From positions 3,224,001 to 3,288,000 of the forward strand of contig OY764868.1 of the NCBI GenBank assembly GCA_963668545.1: a DNA stretch of 64,000 nucleotides, given 5' to 3'. Under the pieces are notes generated by a model that worked only from the letters and a program-made list of their open reading frames with translations, had not been told where the DNA came from and did no database searches. The stretch is from G963662265 sp963668545 (GTDB taxonomy: Bacteria > Spirochaetota > Spirochaetia > CADAEX01). Position numbers and translations under genes: made by a program. Positions 8,580 through 17,574 of the stretch are shown one piece after another. Positions within the stretch are counted from its first letter, which is position 1. The number at the start of each line of letters is the position of its first letter.

Positions 8580-10124
8580 CTATTTACTCCTTCTTAACCG
8601 GATGTGTTCAATATCGCTTGAAAAAAGCTCTCTCAGGTCATTGAGACCCAGAGACATCAGAGCCATCCTGTCGATACCAAGCCCCCATGCGAGAACAGGT
8701 ACACTTACACCCATAGGCTCTGTTACTTCAGGCCTGAAAATTCCGGCCCCACCAAGCTCAAACCAGCCCAGTACAGGGTGCTTGATATGAACCTCGACAG
8801 AAGGTTCTGTAAACGGGAAGTAGCCCGGTACATACATTACTTCAGTTGCTCCTGCAACCTCCTCGGCAAACATCTTGAGAAGACCCAGAAGTGTCTGAAG
8901 GTTAACATCCTCGCCCAGGACAATACCTTCAGTCTGATAGAAATCGGAAAGGTGGGTGGCATCCACCTTGTCATACCTGAAACATCTTGCAGTTCCGAAA
9001 TATTTGCCCGGTATCTTGGCGCTTTTAAGCTGCTTGGCGGAAAGAACTGTTCCCTGGCTTCTGAGTATAAGCCGTTTTGTAAAATCACGGTCAAACTCAT
9101 ATCCCCAGCCCCGGCTGCCAGTTTTCCATCCGTTTTTGTGTGCTTCTGCAACATGGTCAAGGTAGGGCTGCTCAATTTCCTTTGCACGGGTTGGAGTTTT
9201 TACATGGTACACATCATGAATATCCCTTGCGGAGTGAAACTGAGGCATGAAAAGAGCATCACAGTTCCAGAACTCTGTCTCAACAAGAGGGCCGTCGAAT
9301 TCCTCGAACCCGAGGGAAACCAGCTTGTCTTTTACACTGTCAAGGAAGAGTGAGTAGGGATTATGCCTTCCAAGGAGTACCCTTGAGGGGGGAGTGTTTA
9401 CATTGTAGCTTCTGAATGACTTGTTCTTCCAGCTCCCGTCTGCAAGCATCTCGGGAGTAAGGGAGCCGATCTCCTCGCCTGTTACCCCTTTTTCTACAAG
9501 TATCTTTGAAGCTTCCCTTCCTGCTGAAGTTACTTCATAAACAACATCCTCTCTTTCAACCATCCTGAAAGGGGAGGAAGAAGCCCCTCTTTTCTTGCTT
9601 ATTCCTGCTATTACCTTTTTTTCATCATCACTGAGATCAGTTTCCGGAATTTCACCGGATTCTGAAGCTGCAGCCCTGTCAAGCAGAACCCTTTCAGTCT
9701 TCATTGAAAGGGAAATCTCTCCGCTTTTCATGGAAGCCTTCTTCTCTGAATCCATTTCAAGGATACCTTCTTTGGACATTGCCCCGAAAGCAGTCCCTGT
9801 ATCCTTGTTTTCAAAACCGAGTTCAGCTGTAATTTCAGGAAGAGTCATTGCCCCTTTTTCCCTGATAAGGGAAAAGATCCTTTCCCTGTGAGTTCCGTTC
9901 TTCTGAAAGTCCCTTCCAAAATCTGTAATTTCAAAAAATATTTTAAGAGTTCTGTTTTTTTCCTCAATAAGTTCTTTTGCAGCAAGCCAGCTGAATGCCT
10001 GGTTACACTGTCCGAGTTTAAAGCCGAGTTCACTGATCAGCCTTTCAGATGTCAAAGCACCCTCTCTGCAGTTAAGCAGGACCTTGACTTCCAGTGGATG
10101 CAGGTTTTTGATGTCCAGATCCAT
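8580..10124 (-). CDS. pheS: Phenylalanine-tRNA ligase alpha subunit, archaeal type
   Basis: The 514-residue catalytic alpha subunit. The N-terminal 220 residues contain winged-helix-like repeats typical of archaeal/eukaryotic PheS. The class II core follows: motif 2 region FHSARDIHDVYHVKTP, the FYQTEGIVLGEDVNLQTLLGLL block, and motif 3 GWGLGIDRMALM-like AWGLGIDRMALMSLG near the C-terminus. GGAGIFRPEV is the phenylalanine-site glycine-rich loop. It heads a two-gene operon with pheT. The ATG at 10124 has TAGGAGATAGAC before it. No T-box signature was found in the leader. Confidence 0.95.
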   Translation of the reverse strand: MDLDIKNLHPLEVKVLLNCREGALTSERLISELGFKLGQCNQAFSWLAAKELIEEKNRTLKIFFEITDFGRDFQKNGTHRERIFSLIREKGAMTLPEITAELGFENKDTGTAFGAMSKEGILEMDSEKKASMKSGEISLSMKTERVLLDRAAASESGEIPETDLSDDEKKVIAGISKKRGASSSPFRMVEREDVVYEVTSAGREASKILVEKGVTGEEIGSLTPEMLADGSWKNKSFRSYNVNTPPSRVLLGRHNPYSLFLDSVKDKLVSLGFEEFDGPLVETEFWNCDALFMPQFHSARDIHDVYHVKTPTRAKEIEQPYLDHVAEAHKNGWKTGSRGWGYEFDRDFTKRLILRSQGTVLSAKQLKSAKIPGKYFGTARCFRYDKVDATHLSDFYQTEGIVLGEDVNLQTLLGLLKMFAEEVAGATEVMYVPGYFPFTEPSVEVHIKHPVLGWFELGGAGIFRPEVTEPMGVSVPVLAWGLGIDRMALMSLGLNDLRELFSSDIEHIRLRRSK

Positions 10125-10431
10125 GTCTATCTCCTATCTAATTTTATTGCTCCGGTATATTCCCGGAAGACCCTCCGGAGGGAGGGCTGAAACCTCTGAC
10201 CCAATTATCAGTTAAAGGTTTCTTTAAGACCCTGTTAAGGGTACGGAAGCAGGTGTTCATTCAATGAACAGGAAAAAGCGCTTCCTGAAAATATGGAAAA
10301 CAGGGCTGTACCTGTTTAAAATCAAAAATATTCTGCCGGAATCAGCGTTATTCCGGCATCTGGAGAATTATTTCTCTTATGGATATTTTCTGTTCAAATT
10401 ATGCATAAAAAAGGGGAGAAATACTATATCT
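10125..10431. other. 307-bp intergenic region upstream of pheS
   Basis: No gene is supported here. It holds a palindrome at 10171-10182 (CCCTCCGGAGGG) 47 bp before pheS, a perfect 17-bp palindrome at 10254-10270 (TGTTCATTCAATGAACA) and a terminator hairpin at 10335-10357 for the upstream minus-strand gene. The palindromes are candidate operators or leader structures for pheST. Confidence 0.6.
10324..10357 (-). terminator. Terminator after the TIGR00300 gene
   Basis: GCCGGAAT (10335-10342) pairs with ATTCCGGC (10350-10357) around a 7-base loop. On the minus strand it is followed by AGAATATTTTTGA. It lies 75 bp past the stop of the minus-strand gene. Confidence 0.7.
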
Positions 10432-11652
10432 TTATGCAGAAAAACCCGGTACACATTTCTGTGCAACCGCCCTGAGAAAAAGCCCCACATCACTTACAAT
10501 ACCCACAGCCTGGCTTGACCCCCTGTCTGCAAGCTTTGTAACAACAGCCGGATTAATATCAATGCAGACTGTTTTTACTTCGGACGGCATCATATTGCCT
10601 GTTCCGATAGCATGCAGCATTGTTGAAAGCATGATAACCATGGATGCATTCTTTATTATATCAGCATACTGCTTCTGGGCATCTATCATATCTGTTACTG
10701 TTTCAGGAAGAGGACCGTCATCCCTTATGGAACCTGCAAGGCAGTAGGGAATTCCTGACTTTACAACTTCATACATAACCCCCCTGTCGAGGGCCCCGGC
10801 TTCAACTGCATTCGCAATAGACCCGTATGTGTTTATCCTGTTTATAGTTCTCATATGGTTTTTGTGACCTTCGCGGGTAGGTTTTCCCGATTTCTGGCAT
10901 ACTCCAAGAGATGTTCCGAAAAAAACAGATTCCATGTCATGTACTGCAATAGCATTTCCCGCAAGAAAACCGCCAATAAATCCTTCCTTTATAAGTGCGG
11001 CAAGGGCAGAGGCTCCCCCTGAGTGGACAACAACCGGCCCTGCAACAACAACAACCTTTTCCCCGTTCTCCTTCATTTTGAGAATTTCATCTGCTATCTT
11101 GGTGACTGTGCAGTCTGCCGACCTTTCAGAAGAGACATCTCCTGACATAAATCCGAAATCCTCCCCTTCCCTGTCTCTTGCAGGGGGAAATACCCTTACT
11201 GAATCGGAAAGACACAGCACTTTGTCTCCCTTTTTCACATCCCTGAGCTTGATACATTCAAAGCTGTTTTCATAAAGCACAATTACAGCATCCATTCTCT
11301 GATTGTTAACAGGATGCCACTTTTTCTCATGGTATACTTCTGTCCTGTGGTTGGTTGTTGAATAAAAATCTTCAGGAACACATTTATCCTTCTCCGCTGT
11401 CCTGAAAACAGCATCGGGGGTATTTTTTTCATAGCAGCCGAGAGGAATCAGTTTTGAAGTCATTTCAGAAATTTTTTCCTCATTTTCAGCTAACAGATCT
11501 ATCTCAAGATGTGATTCCCTGGCATTTGTCTTTCCCACCTGAAAGCCTATTATCTCATAATCAGCGCCCTCTTCAATAATCATGTTGAGGATCTGCGCAA
11601 GCATTCCTGAGTCAATAAGATGTCCGTCTGAAACAAATCTTCTCTTTTTCAT
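10432..11652 (-). CDS. TIGR00300/LOR-SDH family protein, putative ornithine cyclodeaminase
   Basis: The 406-residue protein matches the LOR/SDH (TIGR00300) family along its length. The N-terminal domain has FVSDGHLIDSGMLAQILN and FQVGKTNARESHLEI; the C-terminal Rossmann-like part has VVVAGPVVVHSGGASALAALI, GFLAGNAIAVHDMES and GTGNMMPSEVKTVCIDINP. Archaeal members, and the equivalent domain of cyanobacterial ArgZ, convert ornithine to proline with ammonia release using bound NAD. That activity is inferred from the family. It sits 42 bp after rlmKL on the same strand, with no arginine genes nearby, so context does not confirm the role. Confidence 0.75.
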   Translation of the reverse strand: MKKRRFVSDGHLIDSGMLAQILNMIIEEGADYEIIGFQVGKTNARESHLEIDLLAENEEKISEMTSKLIPLGCYEKNTPDAVFRTAEKDKCVPEDFYSTTNHRTEVYHEKKWHPVNNQRMDAVIVLYENSFECIKLRDVKKGDKVLCLSDSVRVFPPARDREGEDFGFMSGDVSSERSADCTVTKIADEILKMKENGEKVVVVAGPVVVHSGGASALAALIKEGFIGGFLAGNAIAVHDMESVFFGTSLGVCQKSGKPTREGHKNHMRTINRINTYGSIANAVEAGALDRGVMYEVVKSGIPYCLAGSIRDDGPLPETVTDMIDAQKQYADIIKNASMVIMLSTMLHAIGTGNMMPSEVKTVCIDINPAVVTKLADRGSSQAVGIVSDVGLFLRAVAQKCVPGFSA

Positions 11653-11694
11653 ACAACTCCCCGGTTAATATCGCTGTCAAACAGCTTTGCAGTT

Positions 11695-13833
11695 TTATTT
11701 TTTTCTCATTATCCAGCATCTGTGGATTGTCCTGTTCCGGCTGAAATCAGCAGACACAGTTTTTTCGGTAATATCCTCTATTAAAAATTCATTTTGAAGT
11801 TTCTCATCCATTTTAAACTTTTTATAGTTATTAGAAAATATTATTTCACCCTTATTTGCAAGCCTTTTTCCTGCACTGACAAGCATTTCTGCGTGGTCCC
11901 TCTGTATATCAAAATCATTTTCCCTGCTTTTGGAATTTGAAAATGTGGGGGGATCTATGAAAATAAGGTCGAATTTTTCTTTCCCCTTTTCAAGGTATTC
12001 AATTGAATCCTGTTTCTGGAAAAAAGTGTTCTCAAGAGAAATCCTGTTCAGCTGGAAATTTTTTATCCCCCATTCAAGGTACCCCGATGATGTATCCACA
12101 CTGACAGTCCTTGATGCACCGCCTGCTGCCGCATATACAGAAGCTGTGCATGTGTATGCAAAGAGGTTCAGAAAGCTTTTTCCTGAAGACTTTTCCCTGA
12201 TTATGTTTCTGACAATCCTGTGGTCCAGAAAAATTCCCGTATCAAGGTAATCCCTGAAATTCACATAAAAAGAGAGGCCCCCCTCATTCATGACCTCAAA
12301 CTCTCCAGAGCTGTCAAGCCTGATATACTGGGATGAGGATCTCTGCCTCTTTCTCTGTCTGATAAAGATTTTATCCCTTTCAATATCCAGAACAGATGAT
12401 AGTTTTTTGACCATATCCATAAGGCGCTTCTCAGCCTTTCCGGCAGGGATCTCTTTCGGAGGCTGGTATTCCTGCAGATATACAAACTGGTTTTCATAAA
12501 GGTCAACTGCGGCTGAATATTCAGGTATATCTGCATCGTATATGCGGAAACTGGAAACTCCCTCTTTTCCGGCCCATTTCCTTACAGTTTTAAGGTTTTT
12601 TCTCAAGCGGTTTTCAAAAACAACAGAACCTTTTGTATTGTCCTTCTCCTCCCTGCTCTCCTTCCTGTAACTGCTGTCAAGTTCAAATACTGAGGCAGTA
12701 CATTTGATCGGGCCGTTGTATACAGTGTTGACCCGGGAAGGTTTGAGCCCGAATTTTCTAGAAAGCTCCCCTTCTCCTGTTATGACAGTTGCTTTCCATC
12801 CGTCAAATGATTCCCTGAGTATCTCCCCTGTCTGCCTGTACAGGTTTTTAAGTGCTTCGACCTCTCCAAGACGTTCCCCGTAGGGGGGATTGAACGCAAT
12901 CAGCCCTTTCTTGCTCCTGTTTCTGTAGTTCTCAGGTAATTTGAGAATATCCCCCTGCTTTACTGTTATCCAGCGGGTGAGATTGAGGTTTTCAATATTG
13001 GCACGGGATGCCCTGACCGCTTTCATATTGAGGTCATAGCCGGTAAACCTGCATTTTGAGAGCATATCCATGGAGGATGCGTTCTCCGCTGTCTTTTTAA
13101 GGTTTTCCCATTCTTCTTCATTGAAAATGCTGAAATTCCTGAAACAGAAATAATCCCTTTTCAGGGAAGGGGCAATATTTGCAGCAATAAACGCGGCTTC
13201 AATCAGGAATGTACCGCTTCCGCACATCGGATCGAGAAATGCAGAGCCATGAAGAGACATTTCATCCCAACCGCTTCGCAACAGTATACCGGCTGCAACA
13301 TTTTCCTTTATGGGCGCCTCTGTCCTTTCTATCCTGTAGCCTCTCTGGTGAAGGCTGTTTCCTGACATATCAAGGCTTAAAACTGCCTGATCTTTTTCTG
13401 CAAAGAGGTTTATCCTGATATCAGGATGGTCCTTGCTTACGGAAGGTCTCTCTTCTGTCTTTTTTCTGAAATAGTCTGCTATTCCGTCCTTAACAAGGAG
13501 AGAGAGGTATGATGAATTCCGGAATTTCGAGGAAACAGTTGTTGTATCGATCAAAATACTCTTGTCAGGGGAAAACCATCGGTCCCATTCAGTTTCAAGG
13601 ACTGCGTTGTAGATATCCTTCTCTTCTTCAGCCTCAAAAACTTTGAGCTGAAGAAGAAGCCTTCCCCCCAGCCTTGTCCAGAGGCAGACATTCATCCCCT
13701 CTTCAAAGGAAGCATTAAAATATACTCCCCCCCTGCTTTCAGATGCAGTAAAAATACCCAGAGTCTCAAGTTCCCTGACAAGGAGATTTTCAAATCCCCC
13801 GGGGCAGGTCATAAAGTATCTGTATTCAGCCAT
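11695..13833 (-). CDS. rlmKL: Bifunctional 23S rRNA methyltransferase RlmKL
   Basis: The 712-residue fusion has, in order, a THUMP domain (about 45-155), an RlmL-type N2-guanine methyltransferase with FLDPMCGSGTFLIEAA and FNPPYGERLG, and an RlmK-type N7-guanine methyltransferase with FLNLFAYTCTASVYAAAGGA and FIDPPTFSNSK. In E. coli the two halves modify G2445 and G2069 of 23S rRNA. The length is close to the family norm (about 700). It lies 30 bp after ychF and 42 bp before the TIGR00300 gene, so the three may be co-transcribed. Confidence 0.93.
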   Translation of the reverse strand: MAEYRYFMTCPGGFENLLVRELETLGIFTASESRGGVYFNASFEEGMNVCLWTRLGGRLLLQLKVFEAEEEKDIYNAVLETEWDRWFSPDKSILIDTTTVSSKFRNSSYLSLLVKDGIADYFRKKTEERPSVSKDHPDIRINLFAEKDQAVLSLDMSGNSLHQRGYRIERTEAPIKENVAAGILLRSGWDEMSLHGSAFLDPMCGSGTFLIEAAFIAANIAPSLKRDYFCFRNFSIFNEEEWENLKKTAENASSMDMLSKCRFTGYDLNMKAVRASRANIENLNLTRWITVKQGDILKLPENYRNRSKKGLIAFNPPYGERLGEVEALKNLYRQTGEILRESFDGWKATVITGEGELSRKFGLKPSRVNTVYNGPIKCTASVFELDSSYRKESREEKDNTKGSVVFENRLRKNLKTVRKWAGKEGVSSFRIYDADIPEYSAAVDLYENQFVYLQEYQPPKEIPAGKAEKRLMDMVKKLSSVLDIERDKIFIRQRKRQRSSSQYIRLDSSGEFEVMNEGGLSFYVNFRDYLDTGIFLDHRIVRNIIREKSSGKSFLNLFAYTCTASVYAAAGGASRTVSVDTSSGYLEWGIKNFQLNRISLENTFFQKQDSIEYLEKGKEKFDLIFIDPPTFSNSKSRENDFDIQRDHAEMLVSAGKRLANKGEIIFSNNYKKFKMDEKLQNEFLIEDITEKTVSADFSRNRTIHRCWIMRKK

Positions 13834-13863
13834 GTAAATTCTTCTTCATATCTATTGAAAGCA

Positions 13864-14973
13864 TCATACATTGAATCGGAAATGCATTATATCCCCGTCT
13901 TTCACAACATATTCCTTGCCTTCTATTCTCAGTTTACCGGCGCTTTTCACACTCTGCTCAGAACCGTACTGGAGCAGGTCATCATAGTGAAAAACTTCAG
14001 CCTTGATAAATCCCTTTTCAAAATCAGTATGTATTACAGCTGCAGCACGGGGAGCTTTGTCCCCCTCATGGAATGTCCATGCCCTTACCTCAGGTTCCCC
14101 TGCTGTAAAATAGGTTCGGAGGCCGAGAAGCTGATACCCTGCATGGATAAGCTTTACAAGCCCCGACTCTTCAAGACCGGCATCGCTCAGGAATTCATCC
14201 TTTTCTTCCTGTGTCTCGAAAGATGCAATCTCAGCCTCAAGCTTACCGCAGATTGCTATGGCCTGAGAACCTTCCTCTTCGGCGAGTTTCTGAACCTGTT
14301 CCACATAGCTGTTTCCGCTTACAACACTCTCCTCATCTACATTGCAGACATAAAGCTGCTTCTTCATTGTAATGAGGTGAAGGTCCCTGAGAAGAAGCAT
14401 CTGGTCATCATTAAGATCAAGGGTCCTTGCAGGTTTTCCCTCACCCAGGACAGCTGTCAGCCTTTCAAGGAGTTCCATCAGCTGTTTCCCCTCTTTTGCA
14501 GATTCCTTGCTGAGGCTTTTCATCTGTTTTTCAGTTTTCACCCTTCTTTTCTCAACAGTTTCAAGATCTGCAAGAGCAAGCTCAATATTGATTGTCTCTA
14601 TATCCGAGAGGGGGTCGATTGTTCCGCTGACATGTGTGATATCATCATCTTCAAAACATCTTACAACCTGGACAATAACACCCACCTGCCTTATATGTGA
14701 GAGGAATTTGTTTCCCAGTCCCTCACCCTTTGAAGCCCCTTTGACAAGCCCCGCAATATCAACAAATTCAACAACAGCAGGGACTGTTTTTTTAGGTGAA
14801 TAGATTTCAGTGATTTTATCAAGTCTTCTGTCAGGGACGCTTACCATCCCGACATTAGGTTCTATCGTACAAAAAGGATAATTGGCAGCTTCCGCAGGGG
14901 CGGAAGTGATTGCCTGAAAGATTGTGGATTTCCCTACATTGGGAAGCCCTACTATGCCGCAGTTAAGACCCAT
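13864..14973 (-). CDS. ychF: Ribosome-binding ATPase YchF
   Basis: A 369-residue Obg-family P-loop protein. It has a G1 motif GLPNVGKST, G3 FVDIAGLVKGASKGEGLGNKF, a non-canonical G4 (the family prefers ATP), a coiled-coil insertion rich in Lys/Glu (about 125-165), and the C-terminal TGS domain ending KDGDIMHFRFNV. YchF binds ribosomes and is linked to stress and redox regulation. The length (363-370) is normal. It reads toward rlmKL. Confidence 0.95.
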   Translation of the reverse strand: MGLNCGIVGLPNVGKSTIFQAITSAPAEAANYPFCTIEPNVGMVSVPDRRLDKITEIYSPKKTVPAVVEFVDIAGLVKGASKGEGLGNKFLSHIRQVGVIVQVVRCFEDDDITHVSGTIDPLSDIETINIELALADLETVEKRRVKTEKQMKSLSKESAKEGKQLMELLERLTAVLGEGKPARTLDLNDDQMLLLRDLHLITMKKQLYVCNVDEESVVSGNSYVEQVQKLAEEEGSQAIAICGKLEAEIASFETQEEKDEFLSDAGLEESGLVKLIHAGYQLLGLRTYFTAGEPEVRAWTFHEGDKAPRAAAVIHTDFEKGFIKAEVFHYDDLLQYGSEQSVKSAGKLRIEGKEYVVKDGDIMHFRFNV

Positions 14974-15091
14974 TTATTTAATTCTCCAGTTATTGTTTTT
15001 ATAAGAATAATTCAAGTATATATCTTATTTTAACGAGTTTCTACAATTCAGGTATGCTATTAAAAGGAGGATAAAAGGTCAATATGGAGGA

Positions 15092-15604
15092 TTATTCCGT
15101 ATTTTTCAGAATCAGCACTTCAGAAAAACCTTCACGTTTTTCAGGCAGTACAGTTCTTGCAGATAGGTTCGCAATAAGGCTTTCAGGGACCTTGTCAGAT
15201 TCCTCCCGCTCCCTGTTTCTTTCCATGCATAATGAAAGATCTGTATTGACAAAAACCGCTGCAATGGATTTTTTCATTTTTGAGGCTGTATTTATATAAT
15301 CAATTCTTGATTTCTCTGAAACACTGATATTGTCGATAAGAATTTTTTCACCATTGAAAAGAAGATGTTCAATTATCTTTTTTTCAATATATTTTACAAG
15401 AAGCTCTTCATTTTCACAGAACATATCCTCCGACCATTTCTCGTTAAAGCTGAACATTTCATAGAGGTGTTTCCGGATTTCCTTTCTGTTTATCCTTTTT
15501 CTTCCGGATTTTTTGAAATATTTTCTGGCAAAATGGGATTTCCCTGAACCGGGAAGTCCGCAGACAAGAATAATATCGTTTTTTCTCAGTTGTTCAATTG
15601 TCAT
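15092..15604 (-). CDS. P-loop kinase-like ATPase
   Basis: A 170-residue small P-loop protein with Walker A GLPGSGKSHFARKYF at about 16-30 and a Walker B-like ILIDNISVSEKSR. The arrangement matches the zeta-toxin/polynucleotide kinase/gluconate kinase-like AAA_33 group, which phosphorylates small molecules or nucleic acid ends. The substrate cannot be inferred. It lies between ychF and the thymidine kinase-like gene on the same strand, about 117 bp from each, so it may be transcribed separately. Confidence 0.65.
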   Translation of the reverse strand: MTIEQLRKNDIILVCGLPGSGKSHFARKYFKKSGRKRINRKEIRKHLYEMFSFNEKWSEDMFCENEELLVKYIEKKIIEHLLFNGEKILIDNISVSEKSRIDYINTASKMKKSIAAVFVNTDLSLCMERNREREESDKVPESLIANLSARTVLPEKREGFSEVLILKNTE

Positions 15605-15720
15605 GAAAACTGCCTCCGTTATAATGCACTGTAATCAAGACGGAAAAAGCATGCTGCTACATTAATATCGGTATATAACAATTATTTCTGTACTGAACAG
15701 TTAATAAACAGGCTTTTTCA

Positions 15721-16854
15721 TTACTGGAGAAGAGATACCTTTCTCCCATTATCCCTGAGACAGTTCTGCATATAGCTGTTGTCAAGCTCAAGCTGGGATG
15801 AAATTTCCCTGAGCTGCTGTTCTGTGACAAGGTTCTGTTCTGCAAAGAGATACATGAGAGCTTTTTCAGCAATATACTCAACATTAAGTGCATTCATGTT
15901 AATTACATCGCCATCCATATCATCCACATACTTTTTATGAAAAAGGCTGAAAAGCTCGGATTTTTTTATATCGCTTCTTATATTCAGGAGTTCATCCCTG
16001 AGCGGTCCGATATTCCCCTCTCCCGCTTTCTGTCCCAGAGGCTTCAGTATCAGGTATGTGTATTCCTTTCCGGGAAGATAATGGTGTTCATCACACCTTG
16101 TGCAGTAGTTGGGATCAATAGAGCCCTCCCCTTCACTGTCCCCCCCGATTACAATAAGGGGATCAAAATAGAGTGCAGGGCATTCTTTTCCATCTATCAT
16201 GTAATATCTGTAGGTATAGAATGAATCAATCATGCAGTCAGGATGTTCGCAGTATGCGGTAAGAGAAAACAGGTCAGTGCTGTTTTCAAGAAGAAGCTGG
16301 GCTGTGGAATTAAAAATATCTTTTCTGAAATTCAGTATCAGTGTAGGGAAAATAAATACAAGGCCCCTCTCTTCAGATTCCCTCTTGATTATATATGCAA
16401 GGCGTTCATCATAGAATGTAGCTTCATCAATTATCCATGTTCCGCATTCAGGGTTTTCCCTGATTACTTTTTCAAGGTCAAAGGAATCCCTTATCACAGC
16501 AATATTCTTCCCGCACCTCTCAAAGCCGCCTCTGAACGCAAGTGCATCATCCGGGTAATCAGGAAAGCGTTTTTTATCAAGCATTGTCCGTACAAAAAAG
16601 ACATTCCGCCTGTCAGCATCAAATAAAGTTGTCATTGCAGCAACCTGATATGATTTTTTCTTTATAACACGGGAATCTCTCCACACCCTGGAGGAATATT
16701 CTGTCTTGCCCGATCCCATGGGACCTATCACAAGAATCCTCCTGCAGGGCTTTGAAAAATCAAAATGATTAAAGGAATGATGTATCTTGAGCTGGGGAAA
16801 TCCCAGACTTTTCATAAAACTGATATTTTCAATGCTGTTTACCATGAAAGACAT
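15721..16854 (-). CDS. Thymidine kinase-like P-loop protein with long C-terminal extension
   Basis: The protein has 377 residues. The first 250 resemble type II thymidine kinase: Walker A GPMGSGKTEYSSRV, the segment IIDEATFYDERL at the Walker B/DEAQF position, and a Cys cluster ending YCTRCDEHHYLPGK, where TK carries its zinc and lasso region. TK is normally about 190-200 residues, so 100 or more residues at the C-terminus are extra. The residue after the P-loop Met is Gly rather than the usual Phe or Ser. It may be a diverged TK or a regulatory ATPase. True thymidine kinase activity is not assured. Confidence 0.6.
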   Translation of the reverse strand: MSFMVNSIENISFMKSLGFPQLKIHHSFNHFDFSKPCRRILVIGPMGSGKTEYSSRVWRDSRVIKKKSYQVAAMTTLFDADRRNVFFVRTMLDKKRFPDYPDDALAFRGGFERCGKNIAVIRDSFDLEKVIRENPECGTWIIDEATFYDERLAYIIKRESEERGLVFIFPTLILNFRKDIFNSTAQLLLENSTDLFSLTAYCEHPDCMIDSFYTYRYYMIDGKECPALYFDPLIVIGGDSEGEGSIDPNYCTRCDEHHYLPGKEYTYLILKPLGQKAGEGNIGPLRDELLNIRSDIKKSELFSLFHKKYVDDMDGDVINMNALNVEYIAEKALMYLFAEQNLVTEQQLREISSQLELDNSYMQNCLRDNGRKVSLLQ

Positions 16855-17015
16855 TATAGCAAAACAATACGGATTTTACCTGATATTTTTAAAATAATTT
16901 AAATCTTGAACCTGCATGAATGACTGTCTTCAGCTGATTTTTTATTAAATAAGTGCAATAATGCTCACAATGTTTCCTGAAATTGAAATAAGAAACAGAA
17001 TATGGAGCTTATTAT

Positions 17016-17525
17016 ATGAATATTATTCCTGATAATGTGGATGAGGTGGACTGGGGAAACTGGGTCCCGGAAGAAAAAGCCGTAATAGTATACATAAAGG
17101 TAAATAACAACCTCATACTTATACATAAGAAAACAGGGCTTGGAGCAGGTAAGGTCAACGCGCCGGGGGGGCGTATTGAAAAGGGGGAAACTCCCGAAGA
17201 AGCAGCTGTGAGGGAATGCAGGGAGGAGATCGGGGTAACTCCCGTTGGAATCAAAAGGGGGGCAGAGCTTTCCTTTATTTTCAAGGACGGATATTCCCTT
17301 TTCGGGCATGTTTTTCTGGCTGAAGGATATGACGGTAATCTTAAGGAAACAGATGAAGCAGATCCCTTTTTATGTCCTCTCGACAAAATACCATATGAAA
17401 AAATGTGGGAAGATGATATTTACTGGCTGCCTGAAGCTCTTGACGGGAATTTCACACAGGGCTGGTTTATATTTGATTCAGACAGGATGCTGAGCAAAAA
17501 AATTACTGTACACAGGGGAAAATAA
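17016..17525 (+). CDS. NUDIX hydrolase, MutT/MTH1-like 8-oxo-dGTP diphosphatase
   Basis: The 169-residue enzyme has a full Nudix box: GRIEKGETPEEAAVRECREE followed by IGV. Upstream GLGAGKVNAPGG and downstream FLAEGYDG...DEADPF and KMWEDDIYWLPEALDG match the MTH1/8-oxo-dGTPase subgroup, which clears oxidised nucleotides. The ATG at 17016 has a GGAG 9 bp before it. It stands alone, divergent from the TK-like gene and 49 bp before the HD-GYP regulator gene. Confidence 0.85.
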   Translation: MNIIPDNVDEVDWGNWVPEEKAVIVYIKVNNNLILIHKKTGLGAGKVNAPGGRIEKGETPEEAAVRECREEIGVTPVGIKRGAELSFIFKDGYSLFGHVFLAEGYDGNLKETDEADPFLCPLDKIPYEKMWEDDIYWLPEALDGNFTQGWFIFDSDRMLSKKITVHRGK

Positions 17526-17574
17526 TCAGTATTTTGACTATACTGTGATATAATCGACACACTTAAAAACTGAT

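Noticed and set aside
10125..10200. T-box riboswitch upstream of pheS
   Set aside because: No T-box consensus or specifier-loop architecture is visible in the leader, and spirochaetes generally lack T-boxes.
13855..14700. 281-residue plus-strand frame opposite ychF
   Set aside because: Antisense shadow of the conserved ychF gene; the translation looks random.
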